DNA from: an uncultured Anaerolineae bacterium
GTDB taxonomy: Bacteria; Chloroflexota; Anaerolineae; Aggregatilineales; Phototrophicaceae
DNA: 64,000 nt
Assembly (NCBI GenBank): GCA_937995825.1
Contig: CALKJO010000002.1
Location: 496,001-560,000 of the forward strand
Direction of reading: 5' to 3'
In this document: piece after piece, positions 25,541 to 33,644 of the stretch
Layout of the letters: each line of letters starts with the position of its first letter
Position numbering within the stretch: position 1 is the first letter of the stretch
Program-made: the position numbers and the translations under genes
The notes under the pieces: model-generated
The model's input: only the letters and a program-made list of their open reading frames with translations
What the model was told of the DNA's origin: nothing
The model's database searches: none

Positions 25541-25604
25541 CCTCACCCTGTGCGCGGCGCGCTGCTCCCCCTCCGCCAATCGGTTTGAGGGGGAGCGGGT
25601 GAGG
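25541..25604. terminator. Bidirectional terminator between convergent genes
   Basis: Outer arms CCTCACCC (25541-25548) and GGGTGAGG (25597-25604) and inner arms GCTCCCCCTC (25564-25573) and GAGGGGGAGC (25587-25596) pair around a 13-base loop. It lies between the PPC protein gene and the kinase gene, which end 80 bases apart. Confidence 0.7.
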
Positions 25605-25612
25605 TTCTTACC

Positions 25613-27241
25613 CTATGTGACCCGGATCGAGTCGATGATGTTCTGCATCGTCGGAACTAACGAGTCCGCTGCATCCCAGGCGGTGAACACGTCGATCACC
25701 ACCAGCGTCTCGCCTGATAGACGGTAGAAGATGTCCAACTGACCCGGTTGAAAGCCCGTGTTCGTCTCATCCACCTGATAACTGCGGCGGATCGTGCCAT
25801 CGGGCGCGGCTGCCTGTCCGATGAAAGTCAGGTCGGACTGATGGCGAAGATGGCGTTGTTCATAGGCGCTGATCGCCGCTTCCAGCGATTCGGCGCTGAG
25901 ACTGAGGCTGTCTGCCTGATAGAAGGCGATCCCGACGTAGGCGCGGTCGCCATCCCGCCAGATGTGCATCGGTCGCGCTGTATTGGATCGGTCGTCAAAC
26001 TCCCAGTTCGCAGGGACATTGATCTGATACCCCGCGCCGACGGCGGTGCGCGCGCCGCTGAATAACGTCGGCGTCGGCACGACTCGCTCGCCTACTTCCA
26101 GCACCCCGACCGCGATCAGCCCGATAAAAGCGGCAGCCGCGACGGCGATCAGCGCCAGGATCGGGATCAGCGGCGAACGTCGGCGCGCTGCGCCCTCAAC
26201 GGGGACAACGCGAGTCGCCTCGTCTGGCCGCGGCACAAGCGGCACGTCCGTGACTGGCTGAGTGGGCGGACGGATGATCGCCTCGGTCGGCGTATACGCT
26301 TCCGCATCGATAGGGGGGAGCGCGCGCGGCGGCGTCGGACGGCTCATCGGCGGCACGGGGCGCCGCTCGTGCGCGCCTGGAAGCGGACGATCTGGAGCGG
26401 CTGCCGCCTGCTCCGCCGCCATCTGGAACGCCGCCGCCAGATCGAGCGCTGAGGCGTAGCGCTCATGCGGCTGCTTGGCGGTCGCTTTGGCGATCACGTC
26501 GTCGAACGCCGGCGGCAGATCGGGGCGGTACGCCAGCACCGACGGCATCTTTTCGTTGATGTGCTTGAGCAGCAGCGCGACGGGGGTTTCAGCGGAGAAC
26601 GGTTCGCGCCCGGTCAGCAGTGCAAACAACACGATCCCCATCGAATAGATGTCGCTGCGCGCATCGAGCGCCAGCCCGTTTGCCTGTTCGGGACTCATAT
26701 ACGCAGGCGTGCCGATGATCGCTGAACCTGTCAGGCGGCTGTTGAGGACTTTGGCGATCCCGAAATCGCTCAGATAGGCGTTGCCGGCATCGTCGAGCAG
26801 GATATTGCCCGGCTTGAGGTCGCGGTGGATGATGCCCTGACGGTGGGCGTGATCCAGCGCCTGCGCCACCTGAATGAGCGGGCTGATCAGCGCGCGCACG
26901 CTCGGCAGCTCGCGCTGGATGACCTGCGACAGGCTCCCGCCCGCTAGATAGCGCATGGCGATATACGGCATCCCCTCGACTTCGCCAAAATCGTAGATCG
27001 GCAGGATGTGCGGATGCTCCAGATGCGCCACCACATCGACTTCACGGACGAAGCGCTCATGGAAGTCCGGATCGTGCATGAGTGCGCGTGGCAGCACCTT
27101 GATCGCCACGATCCGATTGATCGACCGCTGGCGCGCGCGGTAGACGGTCGCCATGCCGCCGCGCCCGATTTCATCCAGGATTTCAAACTGCCCCAGCGTT
27201 TTCCCGATCAGGTTGTCAGAACTCGGCTGCGCGCTGCTCAT
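25613..27241 (-). CDS. Membrane Ser/Thr protein kinase (PknB/Hanks type) with an extracellular sensor
   Basis: 542 residues. Kinase domain 18-275: glycine loop IGRGGMATV (25-33), Lys48 in VAIKVL, catalytic HRDLKPGN (139-146), DFG (159-161), GTPAYMSPEQ and RSDIYSMGIVLFALLTGREP. All catalytic residues are present. A Pro-rich juxtamembrane stretch (280-350) leads to one membrane helix (357-381). The external C-terminus (about 395-542) is a PsbP/SCP-like sensor fold (NVPANWEFDD, AYVGIAFYQADS, RRSYQV, GETLVVIDVFTAWD). It phosphorylates cytoplasmic proteins in response to an outside cue. The PP2C-like protein at 47.2 kb has a related membrane layout. Confidence 0.95.
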   Translation of the reverse strand: MSSAQPSSDNLIGKTLGQFEILDEIGRGGMATVYRARQRSINRIVAIKVLPRALMHDPDFHERFVREVDVVAHLEHPHILPIYDFGEVEGMPYIAMRYLAGGSLSQVIQRELPSVRALISPLIQVAQALDHAHRQGIIHRDLKPGNILLDDAGNAYLSDFGIAKVLNSRLTGSAIIGTPAYMSPEQANGLALDARSDIYSMGIVLFALLTGREPFSAETPVALLLKHINEKMPSVLAYRPDLPPAFDDVIAKATAKQPHERYASALDLAAAFQMAAEQAAAAPDRPLPGAHERRPVPPMSRPTPPRALPPIDAEAYTPTEAIIRPPTQPVTDVPLVPRPDEATRVVPVEGAARRRSPLIPILALIAVAAAAFIGLIAVGVLEVGERVVPTPTLFSGARTAVGAGYQINVPANWEFDDRSNTARPMHIWRDGDRAYVGIAFYQADSLSLSAESLEAAISAYEQRHLRHQSDLTFIGQAAAPDGTIRRSYQVDETNTGFQPGQLDIFYRLSGETLVVIDVFTAWDAADSLVPTMQNIIDSIRVT

Positions 27242-27373
27242 CCCACGTCTGCCCTTTCATACTGCGCTCACCGCCTATTGTACATGGTCTTAAACGAAGG
27301 CGCGCAGTTCGATCTTGCGCCTCATCGCGTATCCGCTAAGATGTTGCAGCAGAGAGATAGGAAAACAGGGCTT

Positions 27374-28399
27374 ATGGCGAAAACCATTGCGGTCGGGATC
27401 ATCGGTTTGGGGCGGCTCGGCGCGTCGGTCGGGCTGGCGCTCAAGCGCCATCACACGGACAAAAGCGCGGCGCAGCAGTTCGCCATCACCGGCTTCGACA
27501 CGGACAGCGCCACCGTCGACGCGGCGCGCAAAGCTGGCGCGGTCGACCGCGCCGCCCGCACTGCTGCCGATGCCGCCGCCCATCAGGATATTGTCGTGCT
27601 GGCGCTGCCGTTTGGGGAAGGGCAGGGCGCGTATAACGCCATTGCAGACGCGCTCCGTCCTGGCGCGGTCGTGCTGGACTGCGCGCCGCTCAAAGCCCCC
27701 GCGCTCGAATGGGCGAAGGCGCTCCCAGCCGGGGCATTTGCGCTGGGGGTGCTGCCCATCGTCAGCCCCAAATACCTGTTTGATGGGCGCGACTCGGTCG
27801 AATTCGCCGCCGCTGACCTGTTCGACAAGGGCGCGTGGCTGATCGCGCCTGGGGCAAGCGCCGCCGGGGACGCGATCGAGCTGGCATCCGACTTCGCAGG
27901 GCTGATGGGCGCGTCGCCGCTGTTCGTCGATCCAGTCGAGGCGGATGCCTGGGTCACGGCGGTTGAACTGCTGCCCGCGCTGATCGGCTTCGCCGCGTTC
28001 TACAGCCTGGCGGGCAGCGCTGCCTGGAAAGATGCGCAGCGCGCGGGCAGCGCTGCCCTTGGACGCCTGACGCACCATCTCTATGACACCCACCCCGACG
28101 ATCTGCGCGACATGCTGCTGATGAACCGCACAGCGCTGACCGTCCACCTGGATCGGCTGATCGACACGCTCAGCAGCCTGCGCGCGGCGCTGGCACGCGC
28201 GGATCGCAGCGCGCTTGAAGCCGCGCTGATCGGCGCATCGGACGCATACAACGCCTGGATCAATCGGCGCGTCAAAGGACAGTGGGAGGCGCTCCCCTCC
28301 GCCGATCAGCCGACGCGCTCGGACATGATCATGTCCGGTTTATTCGGCAGCGCAATCGCTAAGCGCCTCAAGCGGGGCGACAAAAAGGACGGCGCGTAA
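27374..28399 (+). CDS. Prephenate dehydrogenase-like NAD(P)-binding enzyme
   Basis: 341 residues from ATG 27374; an in-frame extension to 27008 overlaps the kinase in antisense and is not credible. Rossmann start IAVGIIGLGRLGASVGLALK, then ITGFDTDSATVDAARKAGAV with Asp after the second strand (NAD preference), VVLALPFGEGQ and PGAVVLDCAPLK. The helical dimerisation domain fits TyrA-like or 6-phosphogluconate-type C-terminal domains (SPLFVDPVEADAWVTAVELL, with ARAALARADRSALEAAL at the end). True TyrA has HPMxG; here it is GVLPIVSPK, so the substrate may differ from prephenate. It begins in the divergent gap with the kinase gene. Confidence 0.75.
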   Translation: MAKTIAVGIIGLGRLGASVGLALKRHHTDKSAAQQFAITGFDTDSATVDAARKAGAVDRAARTAADAAAHQDIVVLALPFGEGQGAYNAIADALRPGAVVLDCAPLKAPALEWAKALPAGAFALGVLPIVSPKYLFDGRDSVEFAAADLFDKGAWLIAPGASAAGDAIELASDFAGLMGASPLFVDPVEADAWVTAVELLPALIGFAAFYSLAGSAAWKDAQRAGSAALGRLTHHLYDTHPDDLRDMLLMNRTALTVHLDRLIDTLSSLRAALARADRSALEAALIGASDAYNAWINRRVKGQWEALPSADQPTRSDMIMSGLFGSAIAKRLKRGDKKDGA

Positions 28400-28517
28400 A
28401 AATTCCATCAGAGAATGCGTCGATCTATGGACACGGCGCGAAATTTTGCCGTATCATAATGGATGGAATCAGTCTAAAGCCGTATTTTCAAATCTGAACA
28501 GGTCGAGGTGGATGATC

Positions 28518-28802
28518 ATGCCGATGTATCAGTATCGTCGTGAGGACGGGACGACCTTTGAAATCCGTCAGAGTTTCAGCGACGACCCGCTCACGGTTGA
28601 CCCGCAGACCGGGCAGCGGGTGGTGCGCGTGGTGCAGGCTGCCGGCGTGATTTTCAAGGGGTCGGGCTTTTATATCAACGACAGCAAGAATGCCTCTAAA
28701 GCCAGCGCCAACGGCGTGAGCAAGAAAGACGACGCCAAAGCGGAGCCAGCGGCTGCCGCTCAAAGCGCCGCTCCTGCCATGTCATCCTCTGCGGCGGATT
28801 GA
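28518..28802 (+). CDS. FmdB-like protein lacking the zinc-ribbon cysteines
   Basis: 94 residues from ATG 28518 (GAGGTGG upstream). The FmdB framework is unmistakable: MPMYQYRREDG, FEIRQSFSDDPLT and IFKGSGFYINDS, followed by a low-complexity Lys/Ala tail. In the family the first part reads YxCxxCG and the middle CPxCG; here these are YRREDGT and VDPQTGQ, so all four zinc ligands are gone. The fold must be held some other way or the function has changed. FmdB proteins have no firmly assigned role (regulatory DNA or protein binding proposed). Followed by a GGGATGAG hairpin. Confidence 0.85.
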   Translation: MPMYQYRREDGTTFEIRQSFSDDPLTVDPQTGQRVVRVVQAAGVIFKGSGFYINDSKNASKASANGVSKKDDAKAEPAAAAQSAAPAMSSSAAD

Positions 28803-28835
28803 AAAAAACCAGGGATGAGACCGATATGATGATGA

Positions 28836-28861
28836 GGGATGAGGGTAGAAGACCTCATCCC
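28836..28861 (+). terminator. GGGATGAG-family hairpin after the FmdB-like gene
   Basis: GGGATGAGG (28836-28844), eight-base loop, CCTCATCCC (28853-28861), then TCTTT. Perfect nine-base stem between convergent genes; one of five such elements in the window. Confidence 0.7.
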
Positions 28862-28877
28862 TCTTTACGCAGCAGCG

Positions 28878-30659
28878 CTAGCGAATGGTCGGATCGCTGA
28901 TCCACACGTCGTTGGAATAGAGCGTTTCGCCTTCGATCAGCAGGGTGGATGTGTAGCCGTAGTTCAGTTCGTAGATGTTCAGTCCATTCGCCTGCCCCAG
29001 GCTGGGGCGCGGGACGCTGGCGGCGGTGTCGAAGATCGAAATGACCGGCTGGCATGAATTGTCCGGGTTGGCAGCTGGCTGTGTGCAAAGCTCCAGCGTC
29101 ACCTGCGCGCTGCGGGTTGCGAGATTGTCCTGAAGATAGGTCACGCGGATGAAATTCCACGAGACCAGCCGCTTGACCGTTTGCAGCGTGCCGGTATCCG
29201 GTGTGGCGATTGGGGTGGACTGCACCAGCACCGCGATCAGCGGACCGAAGCCGGTGGGCGTCGGCGTTGGACCGGGTCCGCTGCACCAGACATCATCGCA
29301 GAAGGGCGCCAGACTTTGCCCCTCAATCGTCGGCAGATTGTTGAAAATCTCCTCTGGCAGCGTGGTGAAGCGGTAATCGACAAACAGCGCAAAGCGCGGG
29401 CTGCTCACGAACATCATCCGCGACTGCCCGAAATTGCGATAGACGGCGCGAAACTCCGTCCCGCCAGGCATCACGCCCATGTACTGCGTCGCGCCAGCAT
29501 CCAAGTAGGCGAAGGCGAAGCGCGACTCGGCGCGCAGCCGCCGCTCCTGCGGCGTGTCCACCACGTCGATCACAGGCGGATTCTCCACCAGGCGGTTCAC
29601 CGCCGCGTCGATCTGCGCGCAGTAGTCGGCTGCTGCCGGATCGAAGTCATCGACGACGAAGCCGTAGTTGTCCACCACCAGCGGGACGAGCGCCCGCGTT
29701 GCCACATCGCAGCGTTCGAGACCCTGCGCCTGCCACCCTGTCGGGCGGAAGCCGGCTCCAAAGCGCGGCTCCAGCGCCGCCGCCGCGAACAGCTCAAGAT
29801 CACGCCGGAAATAGAGCGCCGCAGCGAAATCATCCGCTGGCGGCGGCACGATGACGATCCAGCCCGCTGGGCGCTGCCCGAATCCGAATTGAAAATCCGC
29901 CAGCACAGTCAGATCGCGGGCGAAGTCGTCCTTGAAGCTGGCGGAGAGCGGCTCGCGGTTCGGCTCTGCGCTGTAACCCTCCGGGCGGACATTGAGACCG
30001 AGCAGCTCATCGGCGGCGCGCTCCAGATCGCCGCGCACGGCGCCCAGCAGCGCCGTTGGGTCGGGGCGCCGCCCGTTGACATCTGGGCGGTCGAATGCAA
30101 GATCAATCAGCGTCTGCTCCACTTCGATCAGCACGGCGCGGCAGAAATCGAGCGCCGACTCGGGCGTAGTCGTCCGAATGCCGTAGAAGCGCTCCAGCAT
30201 GGTGAGCGTGTTCTGCAGCGCCCGCCCACAGCGGACAATTGGGGCAGCCCCGCGCCATTCCGCCGGACGGACGCCCGCGCCGAAGAAGGCATCGGCGCTC
30301 AGCTCCAGATCGCCCCGAACGTTGCGCGCCAGCGTCACCGTGCTAGGCGTCCCGAGCCCTGCGCCGAGCCATCCGGTCGGACGGACGCCCGCGCCGAAGA
30401 TACTGTCCGCCAGGATTTCGTTATCAACCCACAGATCGATCACGAATCCGAGTGTGTTGACATCGATGTTGCCCGTCCAGCCCGCCGGGCGCTCGACTCC
30501 GAAGACCGCGTCAGCAATCACCTCGAGATCGACCCGCGTATCGAAGAGCGGTATCTGATCTGGCGCAAGCTGTGCTGCTAGGGGCGCTGCCATCCGCCCT
30601 GCCAGCGCCAGCGCGATGAGCGCCGCAGCCAGCGGGAAAAGCTGAGTTAGTCGTCGCAT
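28878..30659 (-). CDS. Secreted protein with six RPxGW repeats, unknown family
   Basis: 593 residues from ATG 30659 (GAGG upstream; ATG 30671 sits on its ribosome site). Signal peptide RRLTQLFPLAAALIALALAG with AAQ cleavage. A unit of about 21 residues with consensus DLExxADxxFGxGxRPxGW occurs six times (about residues 42-62, 77-97, 115-135, 209-229, 248-267 and 285-309 of this start), for example DNEILADSIFGAGVRPTGW and DLELSADAFFGAGVRPAEW. The C-terminal half has a beta-rich domain (PGGTEFRAVYRNFGQSRMMF) and a PTPTPTG linker, then a sensor-like end. I recognise no family. The periodic short unit suggests a surface-binding module. Confidence 0.75.
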   Translation of the reverse strand: MRRLTQLFPLAAALIALALAGRMAAPLAAQLAPDQIPLFDTRVDLEVIADAVFGVERPAGWTGNIDVNTLGFVIDLWVDNEILADSIFGAGVRPTGWLGAGLGTPSTVTLARNVRGDLELSADAFFGAGVRPAEWRGAAPIVRCGRALQNTLTMLERFYGIRTTTPESALDFCRAVLIEVEQTLIDLAFDRPDVNGRRPDPTALLGAVRGDLERAADELLGLNVRPEGYSAEPNREPLSASFKDDFARDLTVLADFQFGFGQRPAGWIVIVPPPADDFAAALYFRRDLELFAAAALEPRFGAGFRPTGWQAQGLERCDVATRALVPLVVDNYGFVVDDFDPAAADYCAQIDAAVNRLVENPPVIDVVDTPQERRLRAESRFAFAYLDAGATQYMGVMPGGTEFRAVYRNFGQSRMMFVSSPRFALFVDYRFTTLPEEIFNNLPTIEGQSLAPFCDDVWCSGPGPTPTPTGFGPLIAVLVQSTPIATPDTGTLQTVKRLVSWNFIRVTYLQDNLATRSAQVTLELCTQPAANPDNSCQPVISIFDTAASVPRPSLGQANGLNIYELNYGYTSTLLIEGETLYSNDVWISDPTIR

Positions 30660-30762
30660 CGCTGACCTCATTCCTCGATCTGCTCGGAGGCTCTTTCTTA
30701 TCGATTATAGCCATGCCGCCGCGAACGGCAATGACTCCCCAGTCCAGGGGGGAAACGGATCT

Positions 30763-30812
30763 CACCGCAGCACGCGCCGAGACGCGGAGAAAGAGCAGAA
30801 AAACCGATCGCG
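30763..30812. repeat. Degenerate CTCTGCG-type repeat arm
   Basis: CACCGCAGCACGCGCCGAGACGCGGAGAAAGAGCAGAA keeps the left arm of the element at 17.1 kb; the right arm is missing. Confidence 0.5.
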
Positions 30813-30848
30813 ACGCTGTCACTTTCGACTCATCTCAGCATGGTGCTA

Positions 30849-30878
30849 TTGTGAACCCCTTCACCGATGCGCTATAAT
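30849..30878 (+). promoter_or_regulatory. Candidate sigma70-type promoter of the chelatase operon
   Basis: TTGTGA at 30849-30854 and a perfect TATAAT at 30873-30878, spacing 18, about 45 bases before the ATG at 30923. Confidence 0.55.
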
Positions 30879-30922
30879 CATCTTCAGTTTGTGACTTCAG
30901 GCAGAAGGCAGTCCCTAAGCTC

Positions 30923-32038
30923 ATGGCAAAACGACCTGCTGTTTACCCCTTCACCGCGATTGTCGGTCAGGAAAAGATGAAACTCGCGCTGATCCTCAAT
31001 GCGGTCGATATGCGCATCGGCGGCGTGCTGATTCGGGGCGAGCGGGGGACGGGCAAATCGACCGCCGCCCGTGCGCTTGCCGCCCTGCTGCCGGAGATCG
31101 AGGTCTTTGTCGAGTCGCCGTTCAACGATGATCCCAACCATCCAGACACCTGGTCGGATATCGTCCGCGAGCGCGCCGCCGCCGGCGAAACGCTCCAGAT
31201 CGCGCACCGCCGCGTCCCATTCATCGATCTGCCCGTCAGTGCCACCGAAGACCGTGTAGTCGGAACGCTGGACATCGAGAAAGCGATCCAGAAGGGTGAG
31301 CGTCATTTCGATCCGGGTGTGCTGGCGAGTGCCAATCGCGGCATTCTGTATATCGATGAAGTCAATCTGCTGGATGATCACGTCGTCGATCTGCTGCTGG
31401 ACTCGGCGGCGATGGGCATCAATGTGGTCGAGCGCGAAGGGATCAGCTTCAGCCACCCGGCGCGCTTCATCTTGGTCGGCACGATGAACCCCGAAGAGGG
31501 CGATCTGCGCCCGCAGCTTTTGGATCGGTTTGCGCTCTCTGTCGAGATCAAAGGCATCGCTGACGCGCACGAACGGATGGAGATCATCGAGCGCCACATT
31601 GCCTATGAGGACGACCCTGAGGGGTTCCGTTCGGCGTGGGCGGGCGAGGAAAAAGCGCTGGCGGATCGCATCGCCGCCGCCCGCGAGATCGTCGAGGAAG
31701 TCGAATATTCGCGGCGCGATCTGTACGCCATTGCCTCGCTCACCAGCAGTCTCCAGATCGACGGTCACCGCGCCGATATGGTCGTCCTCAAAACCGCCCG
31801 CGCCCACGCCGCCTATGAGAGCCGCCGCAGCATCACCCAGCGCGACATCCTGCTGGCGATGGAGCTGGCGGTTCCCCATCGTCTCAAGCGCGGTCCCTTC
31901 GCCGACGCGCAGATGAACATGGCGCAGCTTGAGCAGAAGCTGGAGCGGGTGGAGAGCGAGTGGGGCGAGGGCGACGAATCCGCTGAGCCATCGCAGGATG
32001 GCGAGCAGCAGTCGGTAAAAAAAAATCCTCTTCGCTAG
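30923..32038 (+). CDS. Metal chelatase AAA+ subunit (ChlI/BchI-like), zero-frame product of a chlD-type gene
   Basis: 371 residues. AAA+ of the magnesium/cobalt chelatase class: Walker A GERGTGKST (39-47), RRVPFIDLPVSATEDRVVGT, LASANRGILYIDEVNLLDDH (Walker B), VVEREGISFSHPARFILVGT, MNPEEGDLRPQLLDRF and the helical lid with HRADMVVLKTARAHAAYE. After an acidic linker the frame reaches a run of nine A (32017-32025) and stops at 32036 (TAG). The -1 frame is open from the A run through a complete vWA domain, so the same start can give a short AAA-only protein and a long AAA-vWA protein. No CobN or ChlH large subunit is in view. Confidence 0.92.
   Translation: MAKRPAVYPFTAIVGQEKMKLALILNAVDMRIGGVLIRGERGTGKSTAARALAALLPEIEVFVESPFNDDPNHPDTWSDIVRERAAAGETLQIAHRRVPFIDLPVSATEDRVVGTLDIEKAIQKGERHFDPGVLASANRGILYIDEVNLLDDHVVDLLLDSAAMGINVVEREGISFSHPARFILVGTMNPEEGDLRPQLLDRFALSVEIKGIADAHERMEIIERHIAYEDDPEGFRSAWAGEEKALADRIAAAREIVEEVEYSRRDLYAIASLTSSLQIDGHRADMVVLKTARAHAAYESRRSITQRDILLAMELAVPHRLKRGPFADAQMNMAQLEQKLERVESEWGEGDESAEPSQDGEQQSVKKNPLR
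32017..32025 (+). promoter_or_regulatory. A9 slippery run: probable programmed frameshift site
   Basis: Nine consecutive A at the exact border of the AAA+ and vWA halves. Slipping back by one (or one extra A in the transcript) joins the frames as ...VKKK-SSSLASDPSEQ. An AGGA about 20 bases upstream could stimulate slippage. Chelatase chlD genes that yield two subunits by programmed frameshift have been described. Confidence 0.7.
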
Positions 32039-32994
32039 CCAGCGATCCCAGCGAACAGACGCCGGATTTCGGGCAAACTGACCCAACACCCCAAAACGTC
32101 TTCGACAGCCGCGATGCCTACTGGTGGGAGGGCGGCAAAAAGGTCGAAGCCGGCGCGGAATTTGCGCCGCGCAAGCTCCAGACCAGTGTTGACCAGATGA
32201 TGCGCCGGCAGGCGGGGCGTCGCTCGCGGACGCGCACCGACCGCAAGCGCGGGCGCTACATCCAGGCGCGCCCCGCGCAGGGCAAGACCGACGACATCGC
32301 TTTTGACGCGACGCTGCGCGCCGCCGCGCCGTTCCAGCGCGCCCGCGCCAAGCAAAAAGCCGCCTCTGGCATGGCATACGCCCTGCAGCGCGCCGACCTG
32401 CAGCGCAAGGTGCGCGTCCGCCGCACCGCCAACCTGATCCTGTTCGTGGTCGATGCCTCGTGGAGCATGGCGGTCAGCGAGCGCATGACCGCCACCAAGG
32501 GCGCGATCATGTCGCTGCTGACGGACGCCTATCAGCGCCGCGACCGCGTGGGGCTGATCGTCTTTCAGAAGGATCGGGCGCTGCTGGTGCTGCCGCCGAC
32601 GAATTCGGTCGTGCTGGCGAAGCAGGCATTGACCACCATTCCGGTGGGGGGCAAGACGCCGCTGTCGGCGGGCTTGCTGCTAGCATACGAAACGGTGAAG
32701 CGCGAGCAGAACCTGCATCCCGATGTCATCCCGCTGATCATCCTGCTCACCGACGGCGCAGGCAACGTCAGCATCGGCACAGAGCCGCCACAGGAGGAAG
32801 CCCACCGCATCGCCAGCCTGATCAAGCACGAGTCGATCAAGACGGTGACGATCAACATGGAACATGCCGCCTTCGATCAAGGCTTGGCGAGCAAGCTGGC
32901 GGAGCAGCTCGGCGGACCGTGCTATTCGCTGGCGCAGCTCAAAGCCGAGACGCTGCTCGAAACCGTCCGCAAAGAGATGGAGACCGCCCGTTGA
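32020..32994 (+). CDS. vWA part of the chelatase gene (ChlD/BchD-like), read after -1 frameshift
   Basis: The -1 frame runs without a stop from the A9 run to TGA 32994, giving about 690 residues when joined to the AAA+ part, the usual ChlD length. It encodes an acidic linker, AYWWEGGKKVEAGAEFAPRK, the basic RRQAGRRSRTRTDRKRGRY segment typical of ChlD linkers, and a vWA domain: MIDAS VVDASWSM (DxSxS), TPLSAG, and IILLTDG. An ATG at 32197 could start a vWA-only protein, but no ribosome site is clear and the linker coding before it argues for the fusion. It would pair with the AAA ring to drive metal insertion into a tetrapyrrole. Stop overlaps the next start (TTGA). Confidence 0.8.
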   Translation, partial: KKSSSLASDPSEQTPDFGQTDPTPQNVFDSRDAYWWEGGKKVEAGAEFAPRKLQTSVDQMMRRQAGRRSRTRTDRKRGRYIQARPAQGKTDDIAFDATLRAAAPFQRARAKQKAASGMAYALQRADLQRKVRVRRTANLILFVVDASWSMAVSERMTATKGAIMSLLTDAYQRRDRVGLIVFQKDRALLVLPPTNSVVLAKQALTTIPVGGKTPLSAGLLLAYETVKREQNLHPDVIPLIILLTDGAGNVSIGTEPPQEEAHRIASLIKHESIKTVTINMEHAAFDQGLASKLAEQLGGPCYSLAQLKAETLLETVRKEMETAR

Positions 32995-33644
32995 CCGACG
33001 CGCTCAATGCCCTCTGTGAGTCCATCCGCGCCGACTTTGCCGCCCGCAGCGCCGCCCGTGACGCGGCATTAGCGCGCTCGCGCGAACTGACCCGCCGCTG
33101 CGCCGAAGCCATCCGCGCCGTCCACCGCCGCGAATGGGACGCCGCTGACTCACTGCTCGACGCCGCCCGCGCCGCCGCCGCTGATCTGCGCGCCCTGGTC
33201 GCCCCCTATCCCGATCTGCTCAGCGCTGGCTACATGCAGGACGCGCTCAAGGAACTGGTCGAAGCCTTCGCCATGCGCGCCATCATCCAGCACATGCCGC
33301 TGCCGACGCCGGCGCAGCTCGATGTGTCCGGCAGCGCCTATCTGAACGGACTGGCGGAAGCCGCCACCGAGCTGCGGCGCTTCATCCTCGACATCCTGCG
33401 CCGCGCCGACGCCGACGATGCCGCCCGCGCTGAATCCGAGCGCCTGCTCAATTGGATGGACGCCATCTATGACCAGCTTGTGACGTTCGACTTTCCCGAT
33501 GCCATCACCGGCGATCTGCGCCGCCGCACCGATAGCGTGCGCGGCATTCTCGAACGGACGCGCGGCGACCTGACCCAGACCGTGCAGCAGGCGCGCCTGA
33601 CCGCCGCTTTAGCGCGCGCTGAGCTTCGGCTGGGCAGCGCATGA
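32991..33644 (+). CDS. Translin-family protein
   Basis: 217 residues from a TTG overlapping the chelatase stop (TTGA), implying coupled translation. All-helical translin pattern: RSRELTRRCAEAIRAVHRRE, a long second helix, SAGYMQDALKELVEAFA, SAYLNGLAEAATELRRFILD and MDAIYDQLVTFDFPDAITGD, ending RTDSVRGILERTRGDL. Eukaryotic translin/TRAX octamers bind or cleave single-stranded nucleic acid; archaeal and scattered bacterial homologues are little studied. Its fusion into an operon with a chelatase and ChrA is unexpected. The catalytic acids of TRAX-type C3PO are not obvious. Confidence 0.85.
   Translation: MTDALNALCESIRADFAARSAARDAALARSRELTRRCAEAIRAVHRREWDAADSLLDAARAAAADLRALVAPYPDLLSAGYMQDALKELVEAFAMRAIIQHMPLPTPAQLDVSGSAYLNGLAEAATELRRFILDILRRADADDAARAESERLLNWMDAIYDQLVTFDFPDAITGDLRRRTDSVRGILERTRGDLTQTVQQARLTAALARAELRLGSA

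Noticed and set aside
30884..32377. 497-codon minus-strand frame opposite the chelatase gene
   Set aside because: It mirrors a conserved AAA+ domain; no ribosome site or family pattern.
32460..32990. Upstream extension of the translin frame
   Set aside because: It overlaps the vWA domain in another frame and reads as low-complexity sequence; the TTG at 32991 coupled to the chelatase stop is preferred.
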